Assembly (NCBI GenBank): GCA_002104945.1
Contig: MCFH01000023.1
Location: forward strand, 248,001 to 312,000
Source: Piromyces finnis
Lineage: Eukaryota; Neocallimastigomycota; Neocallimastigomycetes; Neocallimastigales; Neocallimastigaceae
Length of the DNA: 64,000 bases
Direction of reading: 5' to 3'
Shown piece after piece: positions 12,568 to 25,310 of the stretch; position 1 is the stretch's first letter; every line of letters starts with the position of its first letter. Position numbers and translations under genes: made by a program. Under the pieces are notes generated by a model that was given only the letters and a program-made list of their open reading frames with translations, did not search any database and was not told where the DNA came from.

Positions 12568-14254
12568 ATGAAATTACTCAATATAATCCCATTTATTTTT
12601 ACACTTGGCTTTTCATATGCTAGTTGTCGTTAGTATTAATACCAAGTATTATAAAATTATAAAAAATAAAAAGGTAATACAATAAATGTATTAATATTAA
12701 TAATAATTTTTTTTTAAATTTTAGCAACTAATTTATATAGTTGTGGTGAGTCTTGCTATAGCCCAGATGAATATATATGCGACAATGGATTTTTATGGTA
12801 AATCATTAAAATTTTAAATAACATAAAGTTTTTATAACTATATTAATTTTTAAAAAATTGTCATTACATAAAATATGAATATAAAATACAGTCCTATTGG
12901 TATGAAAAATTGTTATGGAGCATGTTATGATCCAATTCAATATCAATGTCAAAATCAACAATTAGTTCAAAATGATCAAGAAATTCCTCAAATTCCAGAT
13001 ATGTCAACTATACCGGAAATACCTATTATTCCTGTAGTTTCAAATACACCAGAAACTCCAGTAACTTCGAAAATATCAGCAATTCCTACATCACCAGTTA
13101 CTTTAGAAAATTCATTACCAAAGATAGATTCCTCAATACCTAAAAAGGAAGGTAAAATGATTATACAATTAAATAATAATTCTGGTGGCGCTTGGGGAGA
13201 TGACGAAATTTATTGGATTATTATTGGAAGAAATGAAAATCATGAAATTAGTTATCTTGATTTAGATGGAAATTTAGTTAAAGCGGATGCATCTCTTAAT
13301 GATGCAACAACACCAATAGGAAATAGAAGATATGCTTCTTCTATCATTCATAAATTATCTGATCGAAACTTTGTATATCTCCCTGCTGTTGAATCCGGAA
13401 GAATGTATATTAGTTATGGAGAGCCTGTCTATATTACTTTCAATGATGGTGGTTACGCTGGACCTGATATTAATAATGAAACCGATCCAAATGGTAAAAC
13501 ATTATTTGAATATTTCGAATTTACTACTGAATATATAAATGGAGCCATTGTTTTCCATGGAAATACTACTCGTGTTGATTTCTTTAGTATTCCATATGTC
13601 ATTAGACTTATAAATTCAAGCGGTGACTATGACCGATGTGAAGGTGATTTTGGTTCTAGAGATGATATTTTCAATGCTTATATAAATTCTGTATCTGAAC
13701 CATTTAAAACATTAGTCGATAATTTAAGAATTATTGCACCATGTAAGACTAGTTTTAGAGAAGGTAATAAATATGCTGATTATTTTGATGACTCCATAGA
13801 AATCTTTTGGAATAAATATTCTCAACAAGAACTTAAATTCCAAATTCAAGGTAATAATTTTATAGGTCATGTTGAAGGAAATAAAATGATTTTTACAAAG
13901 TCGGGTTCCAATGGAATATATATTGTAGACAGACCAACAACTCAAGATGTATTAGAAGGAAGAGGCGCACTTAATAGAGCTAGTTCAAATAATCCAGAAC
14001 AAACTTCAGTTGAATTAGCAATTGAAGCTCAATTATGTGCCGCTTTCAATAGAGGTGTAGCTACAGAACCTGAAAATTGGAATAATGTTTTATCCTACTA
14101 TAAAACTAATATACATAATGAATATGCGTCATTTTTCCATAAACATTCTGTTAGTGGAAAAGCCTATGGATTTTGTTATGATGATGTTAATGACCAATCA
14201 ACATTATTAGAATGTGGTAATGCAGATACATTAATTATTGATCTTAGATGGTAA
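12568..14254 (+). CDS. Secreted GH64 beta-1,3-glucanase with two N-terminal CBM52-like modules
   Basis: Exons 12568-12628, 12725-12797 and 12892-14254, joined by GT-AG introns in phases 1 and 2; 498 residues. Exon 1 is a signal peptide (MKLLNIIPFIFTLGFSYASC). Next come two short Cys modules, CGESCYSPDEYICDNGFLCP and CYGACYDPIQYQC, matching the CBM52 pattern of fungal beta-glucan-binding proteins. A Pro/Thr/Ile-rich linker precedes the catalytic domain (about residue 130 to the end). That domain has GH64 (thaumatin-like laminaripentaose-producing beta-1,3-glucanase) features: YWIIIGRN, RMYISYGEPVYITFNDGGYAGPD, the DFFSIPYVIRL stretch and a C-terminal YGFCYDDVNDQS. It would cleave beta-1,3-glucan outside the cell. 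There is no dockerin, so it is free or wall-bound rather than cellulosomal. The ATG at 12875 lies inside intron 2 and is not the start. Confidence 0.82.
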
Positions 14255-17200
14255 CTCAATAAAAAATAATTATTAAAAAAATGTAAATAATGTGGAATTT
14301 TTAAAATGATAGTATTTTTTATATAAAAATGTATATAAATTTGTAGTCTTTCAATAAATATATTGAATAATTTAAATTTCAATAAATAAATAAAAAGAAT
14401 TTAATTCTATAGAAATAATTTAATTTACATTTATAAAATAATATTTTTTATTTTGATAATTACTTTTTTCTTTCATTTTAACAAATTTGAATTTTATAAG
14501 CACTATAAACATCCATGATAAAATGATTTAAATATCTTTTATTTTTTTTTAAGAATAAAAAGTACCTAATATATACAAAATTTCTTTTTTTTTTTTTTTG
14601 ATTATTATATTACTGTAAATCTTTTATTACTTCTTTTAAATTACATATTTTCTTTTTTTAATAATTATTTAATAAAATAGAAAAAGTAGAATATAAAAAA
14701 ATATTATTAATTATTATTAAGAATTCTTTATTATGAAACAAAATAAAAAATTATAAATGAATAAATTTTCAATAATAGATTATATTAAAGCATCAATCTA
14801 ATAAGTCAATTTAGTATAAAAGAGCAGAAAATGTAAATGTTAGTTATTAGAATTCAACTTTCTAATGGAAATAATTATGTTTAACAATTTTTATGGTATA
14901 TTATAATATTGATTTTTAATAAAATAAGAATTCACAGAGTAAAATTTTACTATATCACTCAACTCAAAACCTTAGGCATTTAAAATGAAAATGAGAAAAT
15001 ATATACTTTCTATAATAGCATTAGCATTAAAAATAGACAATATATATATAAAAGTTTATTTAATTATATGAATTAATAAATCTCTTTATATAAACATTTT
15101 TAGGTAAATTATTAATTTATGTAAAGCATAAATGTTTCATATTAAACACACACTGAGAAAAAATGATGAATTGTTAAGTAGTAACATTATTTATTTAAAT
15201 AATACATGATAACAGCATCATTATTACAAATTATCTATAAAAAAAAATAACCATTTTATATATATTGTGGAAAATTAATATAAGAAATATTTAAAATGGT
15301 GATTTTTCTTTTTTTTTTTTTCCTAAGTAATCATAATAATTACACCTCACACTTTGAATACTGATAATGAGTAAATATCAAAATTATTAAATAATAAAAA
15401 ATATCCATAGTCATTACCATATTTAATAGTTTTTTTTTTTTTTTTCAATAATACTGATACTCTACTATTACTACTACTACTAATATTTTAATTATGATTT
15501 AAATGAAAAAATAAAGATTTAAACCTTTCATATATAAATATTTAAATTTATTTATTTTTTGATTTTCATTTTCATTAAAAAAAGGATTATCCTTATTAAG
15601 TTTAATGATTAATCTTAAAAGATCCTCATTAAATCCATTTTAATTAGATTCATTAATCAAATAATCTATAATAAATATTATAATTTTATCTATTTTTTTT
15701 TGTTTTACTTTATTTAAAAACTTTTATTTTTATGATAATTAAATTTTTTTTTTCCTGTTAAAAGTATAAGTTAATACAACCACCTTTTTTCATCCACTAT
15801 CATTTCTTTTAAAAAGAAATTTATTTTAATATTTAAATTTTATTTGAAACAAAAAGAAAATGTCCTTCTTTTTTTTTGATATATAGATATTATAAATATA
15901 TTATAAATATACATTAGGATTTATATTCATCTTAAATGTATTACATGTGTTATTCGAATTTAATATTGATATTAAATTATAATATAGATTTAATATAATT
16001 AATTTATTTTTAATATACATATATTTTATTGGTTCTTGTTGTGGTACAAATTTTTGAAATATTCAATAAATATATTTCATATTAAAAAAAAAAAAAGGTA
16101 ATTATTAAAACTTATTAAAACTTGAAAAAAGTTTCATATTTATATTATAATAACTATATAAAAATATTTTATACAAGAACATTTTTATAATAAAGAATAA
16201 TATACAGTGATAAATAAGTATCATTATTACTTGAATATTAAGAAATAATAATTAAAAACGTAAATATTATAAAATAATATTTTATATTAAATTTATATAA
16301 TTTTTTTTTTTCAGATTTATTATTAAATATAAGCACATTTTCTCCATGTGTTTTTTTGTTAAAGTGGGTTATTTTCTTTTTTATATTAAATTAAATATAT
16401 TAAATATTTATTTTATATGTTCAATGATTATGATAATATATTAATTATGAAATGAAATAATGAATTATGTTATTTTTATATTGCGATAAAAATCTTTTTA
16501 ATACACAAAATTAAAAGAATAATTTCTTTACCCCTTAAATAGCATCAAAATTTTATTATAAATTAAAGTATTTATTATAAAAAATGATTTTTTAAGAAAC
16601 TTTTTTTATCTATTAATATATAATAAAAATGGAACTACCTACTACTACTGAAACTAAATGTCATATTAAATAATTTAGGAATATGAAAAATAAAAATTTA
16701 AAACAAATCGACATCATTTATTAAATATTGGATATTTTATAACTTGTTTTTTTTTTATTAAACAAGTATTGTTATAATAAAGGAATAGTTTATTCCATTA
16801 AATATAATCCAAAGATATTTAAATATATCTATTTTTTAATTTTATCATTTTTATTATAAATTTATTTTTTGTTGTTGTTAATTAATTTCTCTTCATTACT
16901 TTTTTCTTATTTTTTTACTAAAACATATTATTTTTTTTTTTTTTTTTTTTTTTAATTTACTTTATCTCTTTTTTTTTTTAGAGTTTAATGTAAATATCAA
17001 ATAATTTATTAATAAATAAATTAAATAATAATTTTATTTTAATTTATCATATATAAAGAAAGTTTTAACGGTTTTTTCATTTTTTAATAAATTTATGTTT
17101 TATACCTAAATAATTAATATTATTTTTAATTATATAATAATAAAAAGTTTGATCATCGCCATAAAATAACTTGTTTATAGTTACACGAAATTAAATAAAA

Positions 17201-17529
17201 GTTACTCTGGTAAATTTTATTATTAATAAAATGTAAAAAGATTAAAAATGTAACCAATAAAAAATAGAGAAAAATGAAAAAAAGGGATTAATTTAAATAA
17301 GATATTTAATTTAATATAAAAACTGAAAATTAATATGAAAATCAGTAACAAATAAGATTAAAAATTTTAAATATTAACAAAAAATAAAAATTTTGAAACA
17401 TTTATAAATATCAAAAAACCTTTTTTTTTTTTAAAAAAAATAAAATAAAATTAATTGTATATATATTAAAATATTTGGGTATATTTTTTTTTTTTAGATT
17501 TTATATCCAATATATGTTTATAGTTAAAA
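14255..17529. other. Long AT-rich intergenic region, no gene seen
   Basis: About 3.3 kb between two plus-strand genes, full of A/T homopolymers (for example T runs at 14583-14599 and near 16930-16953). No open frame above background, no RNA gene and no repeat family was recognised. Confidence 0.5.
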
Positions 17530-18849
17530 ATGATAAATATAATAAACAGTAAAGCGGATCCATCAAAGGTAGATGGATTGGTAAAGGATTTTGTAGGATC
17601 TTTAATATGTAACCAATATTTTGTATGGACGTGCTTTGTCCTTTTTTTAAATTATAAAAGATGGAAAAGACCTGTAATCATAATATTAGTATTACACTGG
17701 TTATTCAGAAGTATTGGTGATATTTTCTTGAATTATCAAGATTTTATGGAAAAAAAATATCCAAATTGGCCATGGAATAATGATACATGGTTTTATTGCT
17801 TTGGTATTGCCAGTATATTTTGGTATTTGAGTGAAATATTTGGAGATTGGTATCCATTATTAAGAACTACAGCAATCATCAGAAATCCTAAAAAAATAAG
17901 AATTGTGTATATTATTTGTGGTATTTATAATATGGTAAAATTAGTACAAATGTACTTTTATATAACCTACGTTCCATATACTAATCCAGATATATATCCT
18001 GATACAGAAGAAGGAAAAAATTTATTTAACAAGTTATATAATAAAGATTTAGGGAGATTTAAATCACTTACATGGGGAAATGTAGTAATTCAATTAATTG
18101 TTAGTTTCTTTTATGATTTATCAATTATTATAATTTTAAGAAAAAACCTTTTCAATAAATTAAATGAAAGAAAGAATAACTTAAAAGAGAATGAAAATAA
18201 ATTTTTAAGTAGATTTAAATTTATTTCAGAATATCGTATTGTTGTATCCTTAATAGCTACTGTGGTGTCATTTCCACTTATTGCTACTTTTTCATTTATT
18301 ATGGTACATCAATTTCGCACAAAGGATGAATTTGATATTGATGACTCACGTGCAGATGCTTTTCGTCAATGCGTATTAAGTATTAATTACAATTTAATGT
18401 ACGTTGATCAAATTTTATTAAGATTCTTTGTTGATGAAAGCACTAAATTAAAATCTAAGCCAAAGTTAAGCATTGGCACTTCAGGTAATTCAGGATATAC
18501 TTCTAGTAGTTATGCATATAATAGCTATTCTTTAAATAATATTTCTAGTCACACCTACAACAACTCACATTCAATATATAAGTCATCTAATGATACTTCA
18601 AATAAAGAAAATCTGTATAAGGAATTTTCTAATGCTGATAAAATTTTAATTAAATCAAATACAAATAATTCAGATGAAATTCCAATAATAAGCTATTCAA
18701 ATAAAGATATGTCATATCTATCTAGTGTAACAGAATCACATAATAAAGCATCAATATCAAATATAAGTCCAATAGACAAATATTATCCACTTTCATCATC
18801 AAATTATTTTAATATGAATAATAAAAATTATTATAATCACAATTATTAA
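17530..18849 (+). CDS. Seven-helix membrane protein with Ser/Asn-rich tail (family member A)
   Basis: 439 residues, no intron seen. About seven hydrophobic segments lie near residues 28-44, 48-68, 86-108, 122-146, 186-206, 236-260 and 283-303, followed by a hydrophilic Ser/Asn/Tyr-rich tail of about 130 residues. It shares with the gene at 27533-29079 the blocks SEIFGDWYPLLRT (versus GEIIADWYPLLRT), ISEYRIVVSLI (versus ISEFRILVSAI) and VDQILLRFF. I do not recognise the family. The topology and cytosolic-looking tail resemble a receptor or sensor, but no known GPCR motif is visible, so function is open. ATG follows a T-rich leader; an upstream exon cannot be excluded. Confidence 0.75.
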   Translation: MINIINSKADPSKVDGLVKDFVGSLICNQYFVWTCFVLFLNYKRWKRPVIIILVLHWLFRSIGDIFLNYQDFMEKKYPNWPWNNDTWFYCFGIASIFWYLSEIFGDWYPLLRTTAIIRNPKKIRIVYIICGIYNMVKLVQMYFYITYVPYTNPDIYPDTEEGKNLFNKLYNKDLGRFKSLTWGNVVIQLIVSFFYDLSIIIILRKNLFNKLNERKNNLKENENKFLSRFKFISEYRIVVSLIATVVSFPLIATFSFIMVHQFRTKDEFDIDDSRADAFRQCVLSINYNLMYVDQILLRFFVDESTKLKSKPKLSIGTSGNSGYTSSSYAYNSYSLNNISSHTYNNSHSIYKSSNDTSNKENLYKEFSNADKILIKSNTNNSDEIPIISYSNKDMSYLSSVTESHNKASISNISPIDKYYPLSSSNYFNMNNKNYYNHNY

Positions 18850-20614
18850 AATTTATTTATTATTAAAAATTTTAATATTTTTTATAAATCTATTTATTTA
18901 TAATAGTAAAAAAAAAAGGTATGATTTATATAATATATATTTATAATATATAAATCAATAATTATTTAATTACAAAAGTGTATAAATTAGAGATAGAATA
19001 AATTATTATTAAATTATTGTAAGTGTAGTTCTAATAAATTAGAGTATCTATATTTTTTTTTTTTTTTAAAAAAAAAAAAGATAATTATTAATGATAAAAA
19101 TAAAAGTAATAGTAATAAAAATTAAAAATAAAATATAATATATATTATATATATATATATAAATAAATAAATAAATAAAAAAAATCAAACTGTACATGTA
19201 CTTACTTTGTAGTTACAAATTTTTATAGTTAAAATGCTCCAATTTAAATATTAATGATCGTAGTATGAAAATAGTTTCAATATAAAGTTTTTTAAAAAAA
19301 AAATGGCAACGTAGTAATGACTTAATAGTATCAAGTCAATTTATACTTTTCCTTTTTTTTTTTTTTTCAAATTTTGAAATAAGACTTTTGAATGTATTAT
19401 TTTCCAATTTTTTGTAATATAAAAAATTAAATAATAATTGAATTTATTTTTTTTATTATGATTTAAATTTTTTTTATTTTTATACTTTTATATATATATT
19501 TTGATTAAAGCTCTAATAGAAGACAAAGAAAGAGCTACAATTTTTTATTTCTATATTTTTTTTAAAAAAAATAACTTTAATTTTTTTTTTCCTGAAATAA
19601 TGATTATTATAAATTAATTTCTTATAATATTTAATAAATATTTCGTATACAATTTTATATTTTATTATAAAAATATATAAAAGATATAATATAAATATTG
19701 AATAAAATAATATTGCTTTAAATATGAATTTCTTTTTTTTTTTATTTTTTTATTAATTTATCACTTTAAATAAACAAAAGTAGATTAAAGATTCAAATTA
19801 AAAGATATATATATTTTCATTTGTACATTTAAGTTGAATAGTTATACTTTAATATATTTAAAATTATAGAAATATAAATTTAATAACAATTTTTATTCAA
19901 TTATTACTCTTTTAAATACTAAGATACAATTTAGAAATTTTTAACTAGTTTTTAAATCAAGATATACTTGGCCACCAGCTTTAATCCTATTTTATCATTA
20001 AAAAGTTGGAAGGTTTTCTCTAATAAAAGAAAAGGAAAAAAAATATATAAAGGACTATTCTAGATGAAATAAACCCATTATAAAAGTTTTAACTAAAAAG
20101 AGTTCCTAGTTAATTATCCTATAAAATTTTTATTTTATAATTCTTTTTTTATTCTACTTTGAAATAATATGATAAAATATATAAAATAAAAGTTATCCTT
20201 CATAATTAATAAACTATTAGTTAAAAAACATTTCTATCTATTATTACTATATAACTAATAGATATATAAAAAATTTCAAAAGAAAAAAAGTTTTTTTTTT
20301 TTTTTTGTTATCATCTCAATTTTTGTAATTAAAAATTTAAAAAAATTTAATTAAAAATGTCAAGTTCATACGATAAATATTTTAATTAATAAAGTTTTAT
20401 AAATTTAATTATTTAATGTCATAGTAAAGTTTAAATTATCACTGCCATATAAATAACCAATAATATTTCCATAAAAATAATTTATAAATTTTAAATTAAA
20501 AAAAAAAAATAATAAAAAAAAAAAAAAGAGAAATAAATAACAACAACAACAATAAAAAAAAAAAAAAAAGGTAAACGTATTTTTTTTATTATTTCCATTA
20601 AAAATATAATCAAT
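18850..20614. other. AT-rich intergenic region upstream of the Hsp20 gene
   Basis: Contains a poly-T/poly-A palindromic run at about 19052-19079, a (TA)n/(AAAT)n stretch near 19138-19180 and long A tracts just before the Hsp20 start. I looked for heat-shock elements (alternating GAA/TTC at 2-base spacing) and saw no convincing array. Confidence 0.5.
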
Positions 20615-21166
20615 ATGCCAAACAAAAAATCTGAAAATAAACCAACTGGATCTGCTGCTGCTTCTAATCCAACACAACAAACTCAACAAACTCAACAAGC
20701 TCCACAAGGTCATCCAGGTCCACATTTCCCACCACCAGGACCTCAAATTCCACCACCATTCCCAATGGGTCCTCCACCACCAATGGGTCCACCACCAATG
20801 GGTCCTCCAATGCCTCATGCATACCCACCTATTGATCGTACTGATGATGATAATAATTATTATGTTTACGCTGATGTACCAGGTATGACTAAGGATCAAG
20901 TTAAAGTTGAAATCAAGGATAATATGTTAATTCTTTCAGGTGAAAGAAAATCTGATCACCTTATCAAAAATAAAAAGAATCAAGGTGATAATAAAAAAGA
21001 TAATAACGATCCAGTATTAAAATTATTCCCAATTATTGAATGTTTTTATGGTTCATTCCAGAGACCAATTCCAATTCCAGCTGATGGTGACATTAATACA
21101 TTCAAAACTAAACTTGAGAATGGTGTTTTAGAAATTATTGTTAAAAAAACTGAACAAAAGAAATAA
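20615..21166 (+). CDS. Small heat-shock protein (Hsp20 / alpha-crystallin family)
   Basis: 183 residues. The N-terminal arm (1-70) is Gln-, Pro- and Gly-rich with MGPPPPMGPP repeats. The alpha-crystallin domain follows (about 75-180): DNNYYVYADVPGMTKDQVKVEIKDN and LILSGERKS are the usual beta-strand blocks, and the conserved end GVLEIIVKK is present. A Lys/Asn-rich insertion (about residues 115-130) sits in the domain. It is an ATP-independent cytosolic chaperone that holds unfolding proteins. The C-terminal I-x-I motif is not obvious; the protein ends TEQKK. It is convergent with the PLA2-like gene at 21806. Confidence 0.9.
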   Translation: MPNKKSENKPTGSAAASNPTQQTQQTQQAPQGHPGPHFPPPGPQIPPPFPMGPPPPMGPPPMGPPMPHAYPPIDRTDDDNNYYVYADVPGMTKDQVKVEIKDNMLILSGERKSDHLIKNKKNQGDNKKDNNDPVLKLFPIIECFYGSFQRPIPIPADGDINTFKTKLENGVLEIIVKKTEQKK

Positions 21167-21805
21167 AGTAATTAACTAAATATATATTTTTTTTTAAAAA
21201 AAAATAAAAATAAAAAGTAAATTAATTTAAATTTAAGTAAAAATAATAATAGTAGCAATAATAATTAAAAAAAAAAAATAACACAAATAAAAAAATTTTC
21301 TTACAATTTGAAAATAAAAATTTTAATATATCTCATTCACAGTAAATATAATAATATTTACAAAAAGAAAATAACAATAGTAATAAAAAATAATAAATAA
21401 ATAAAGATATATATATAAAGATATACCATTTAAAAAATAATAAATTTTTAAATTTTTCTTTAATTTATTAAAAAAACAATTGAATAATTTTAACTTTCTT
21501 TTTTATCTTAATTTTTTTATAAAAAAAAATTAACATATTATAAAATAGATAGTTAGAGTCACTCTATAAAAACATAAAAGAAAAAATAATTATTTTAATT
21601 ACTATGTATCTTACATAGTAATTGAAATAACTATTAATTTGTATTATCATTATCTTATGACATATTTAAAAGTTATTGTTCATCATTATTGATATTACTT
21701 TAATTATTATTCATTACTAGTTAGATAAATAGTACTATGGAATAAATAATAATTTTTATTTTTAAATAGGCTAATAGCTGTTTTTCCGTCTTCTTACCTC
21801 TCAAT
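21167..21805. other. Intergenic region between convergent genes
   Basis: The shared 3' region of the Hsp20 gene and the LysM-PLA2 gene. It is A/T-rich with poly-A runs after the Hsp20 stop; no further gene is visible. Confidence 0.5.
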
Positions 21806-23423
21806 CTACATTTTAACATAAAATGGATTCTCTAAAAGTTTATCTTTAACGATGACTCTTGCGCCGCAAAGAGCACAATTAGGATCTGAATTATATATTT
21901 TGCAGGCATCATAAGCATCTTGAGCAAAACTGGTATTAACGGCAGCATAGAATAATTCTGCTTCACCAAGACAAGTAAGATAATCTGTTAGATATTGCCA
22001 CCATTTATCATAAATTTGACACAAGTTCTTCATATTATTTAGGAATCTATTATCACAAGTGGACTTTCCAACTTGGCATTCATAACAAAGATCATGACTA
22101 TTACAAACAGGTACAAATAATCCATAGTCATCAGAATTGTAGAAATCTTGTAATAATGGTATAGAACAACCATTAACTGTGACAATGCCGGTTTCAGCAG
22201 AACCATTGTCTTGTTTATATTGTGGAATACCATTCTTATAATTATTTGTGACTAATGAAATTTTACCTTGAGATGATGGATCACAATGATCTAAATCCCT
22301 TTTTAATTTTAATATCTTATTTTTATTTATAGCTGCATCGTTTTCATTTATTTCTTTAATCATATAACATTTACTTTATTTTTAAATTAAAAAGTTTGGG
22401 GGAAAACAATTAGAATAAGTAATCTTTTACATAAAATGGATAATATTTATATTTAAATTTCAAAAATGTATTTCGGGTTAAGGATTAAGAATAAAATTTA
22501 ATTTACCTTTTACAGGTATTTAATAAAAATTCATCATCAATAGTAGTAGCTTCGTTATGACTTTTCAAGTATTTGTTGTATGTCTTTAAATTGAAATTAT
22601 TAGTTTTGTTGTTTGAAAGGGAAATAAATTTTTCATTAGCTTTATCACACATTTGTATACATTTTTTGAGAGATAGTTTATGATCAACAGAATATTTAAA
22701 GGTGTCGGAATAATAAGAAATAGCTTTATTACCGTAAGTATAAAATTGTTTAGCTTGTTTTTTGGTCATATTTAAATGTTCCATAATATCATTAATTGTT
22801 TCTGTTTCAAATCCATTCCCATTACTATTTTCTATAGTATTATTGGCATTTTGAACTTTTATGTTTTTTAGTTTTTGATTTACATTTGCATCAAAGGAGG
22901 TGATATCTTTATGACAGATACCATATTTAGGATTACAACCAACACCACAATGTTTTGTGGATAAACCGCAAATACCCTCTTTACTACAACATTCACCATA
23001 GGGACATGATCCTTTACCATGACCACAAATACCATTTTTTGTAATATTAATGCTTCCTTTTATACATATGCTTGTATCCGGTTTAAGATGTTTACAGTCA
23101 ATATCTAAAAGATACACATTAATTATTGTAAAATTGGTATGTAAAAAAAAAAAAAAAAAAATCAATATAGTTTATTATTTTTAATCATTATTGTGAAAAA
23201 ATTATAATAATTAATAATTAATAATATATTGTATATATTATTATAAATTGTACTAACCTGGATTTAAGGTTCTTAAACGATAAAGAGAAACACCATTTTT
23301 AAGAGATACATCAAGACAAATATTACCTTTTTGTGTTGAATAATATTCCTTACATTTTATTTCGTAGGCTTTTGTTACTGTTAAAAGAGTTGTAAATGTC
23401 AAAAAAATATTTTTAATTTTCAT
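21806..23423 (-). CDS. Secreted LysM + CBM18 + phospholipase A2-like protein
   Basis: Exons 23423-23258, 23104-22507 and 22373-21806 (443 residues), GT-AG with frame kept. Signal peptide MKIKNIFLTFTTLLTVTKAY. Residues about 24-72 are a LysM module (YYSTQKGNICLDV, then LRTLNPDIDC and SICIKG). Residues about 78-115 are a hevein-type chitin-binding domain with eight Cys (GICGHGKGSCPYGECC, then GICGLSTKHCGVGC). A helical region of about 125 residues with a CIQMC motif follows, then a PLA2-like domain. In that domain VPVCNSHDLCYECQ carries the C-x2-HD-x-CY catalytic motif and there are many further Cys. It would bind chitin or peptidoglycan-type GlcNAc polymers and may hydrolyse phospholipid; activity is inference. 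The helical and PLA2-like parts are shared with the gene at 45114-46286, which lacks the two binding modules. The last intron uses an AAG acceptor. Confidence 0.8.
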
Positions 23424-24588
23424 TATTTCAAATATTTTCCTTTTATTCTATTATATTTTAAAAAAACGAATAAAAAATAAAATAATAATAATTAAATAAA
23501 AGAACTAAAAAAAAAAAAAAAAAGGTAAAAGCCTTTAAAAAAAAATTGAACCTTTATATATTATTAATTTTTTTTTTCACCCATTTTTTGGTATGAAAAT
23601 TTTCTTTCTAGTTTTTTTTAAATTCTTTTTAATTAATCTATAATTAGTCAATAATCTTTAAATTTTGAAATTATAATTAAACCTTTTATATATAAAAAGT
23701 ATTTTCATTTGGTACCATAGTACTTCCTTTGATTCTTATTGGTTAACCATCAAAGTATTATTTTTTTAATTAAAAAATTTTTTTTTTTTAATTACAATTT
23801 CTAAAATAATCTTGATTTTGTGAAGTATGAACTTTATTAATTTTTCATAGTGTAAGCGTTCCAAGTGCAAAATAAATACAAATTGCATATATTGTGGATT
23901 ATATATTTATATATTTAATATATTATAATATGTTTAACATTTATAACTAGATGAAAAACTATTCTATAGCATTTCATCAAATTCTTTTTTCTTATTATTT
24001 CATATTTTTATTATAATATCTAATACATTTTATATAATTTTATACAATTTTTTTTTTTTTTTTTTGGTAATATATTAATCTACTTTACCATTTTAAAGGT
24101 TTTTTCTTTATTTATACAAAATATTACTTATTAAATAGGTTTTTAAAGGTTTTTCATTACTATCTAATATAAATTATTTTTTAAACTTTTTCTTTTTTTT
24201 AGTCTAATGATTCTATTCTATAAATATTCTATAAATAGTAATCATTAAATATTATTTATTATAGGGATTAATTTTTTTGTAAAAAAAAACAAAGTATTTA
24301 AAAAAGTATAAAATTTCGATATTTTCTAAATATATTAATTTTATGATTCCATAATAAAAAGGATGTTATATATATATGAAAAAAAAAGAAACTATTTTCA
24401 TTTTCGATTTTATATTTTTTATAAGTTGAAAACTTATTATCATTTATTGTTAATAAATAAGATTGTATTTATTTTTAAAGTTATTTTCAAGATATAAAAT
24501 AAAATATAAAAAAAAAAAAAAATTCATATTCAATTTCAGATATAATTAATATTTAAATAAATAATTTACTAATATTTCAATTCTATTT

Positions 24589-24692
24589 AAAATTTATAAA
24601 CAACAACAAAATGCTTTCATATGATAAATAAAAGTATTTTTAAATAGTATTATTTATCATATGAAAGCTTTTTGTTGTTGTTTATAAATTTT
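24589..24692. repeat. Long inverted repeat: 42-base arms, 20-base loop
   Basis: Arms 24589-24630 and 24651-24692 are reverse complements with one mismatch; the loop is 24631-24650. The outer part of each arm includes an (ACA)n-like CAACAACAAAA stretch and the inner part TTTCATATGATAAATA. No coding capacity. It could be a small MITE-like element or a transcribed hairpin; no target duplication was recognised. Confidence 0.8.
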
Positions 24693-25223
24693 AATTTCTC
24701 CTTTTGTTTATATTAAAATATCATCAGATTCATTTTAATAAAAAAAAATCAAATTTTTTCTATCTTTAAATATTTCAAAAATTTTTATAATAAAGTGTAA
24801 CTTACAAATAAAAAGGATTAAAAGGCAAATAAATAATTTCTATACGTTTAATAAAAAGTTTAATGAAATAAAAAGTTACAAATAACATTAATATAAATTA
24901 TTATAACTATTCGGAAACTTTTTTAAATTAAAATACCTAACTAAATGGTTATAAAATTATAGTATTATATATAAAATCATAGCATTATACTGTTATTGTA
25001 TTATAAATAATTATATACTATTGTAATATGTAAATATGGAATAATAATGGTAGCGTTGTAACAAATTATAATAAAAAAATAATAATATGAGTAATAATAA
25101 AAGTAATAAGAATTAATAAAAATAATTATTATTACTAGTAACAACAATAACAATAAAATAAAAAAAAAAGGAAGGTGTAATAATAATATTATTAATATTA
25201 AATAGTATATATATTGTTATTTA

Positions 25224-25261
<38 letters not shown>

Positions 25262-25310
25262 TAATTATTATTATTATTCTAATTATTATTATTATTCTAA
25301 TTATTAATTA
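25224..25310. repeat. (ATT)n microsatellite with interruptions
   Basis: About 36 bases of pure ATT are followed by interrupted ATT blocks separated by CTA. It lies in intergenic DNA. Confidence 0.9.

Noticed and set aside
19052-19079. Poly-T/poly-A palindrome as possible terminator
   Set aside because: Such runs are everywhere in this genome, so it carries no specific signal.
20250-20614. Heat-shock elements upstream of Hsp20
   Set aside because: GAA/TTC fragments exist but none with the required 2-base spacing in three alternating units.
20405-20899. Minus-strand frame of 164 residues rich in Trp
   Set aside because: Antisense to the Pro/Gly-rich start of the Hsp20 gene.
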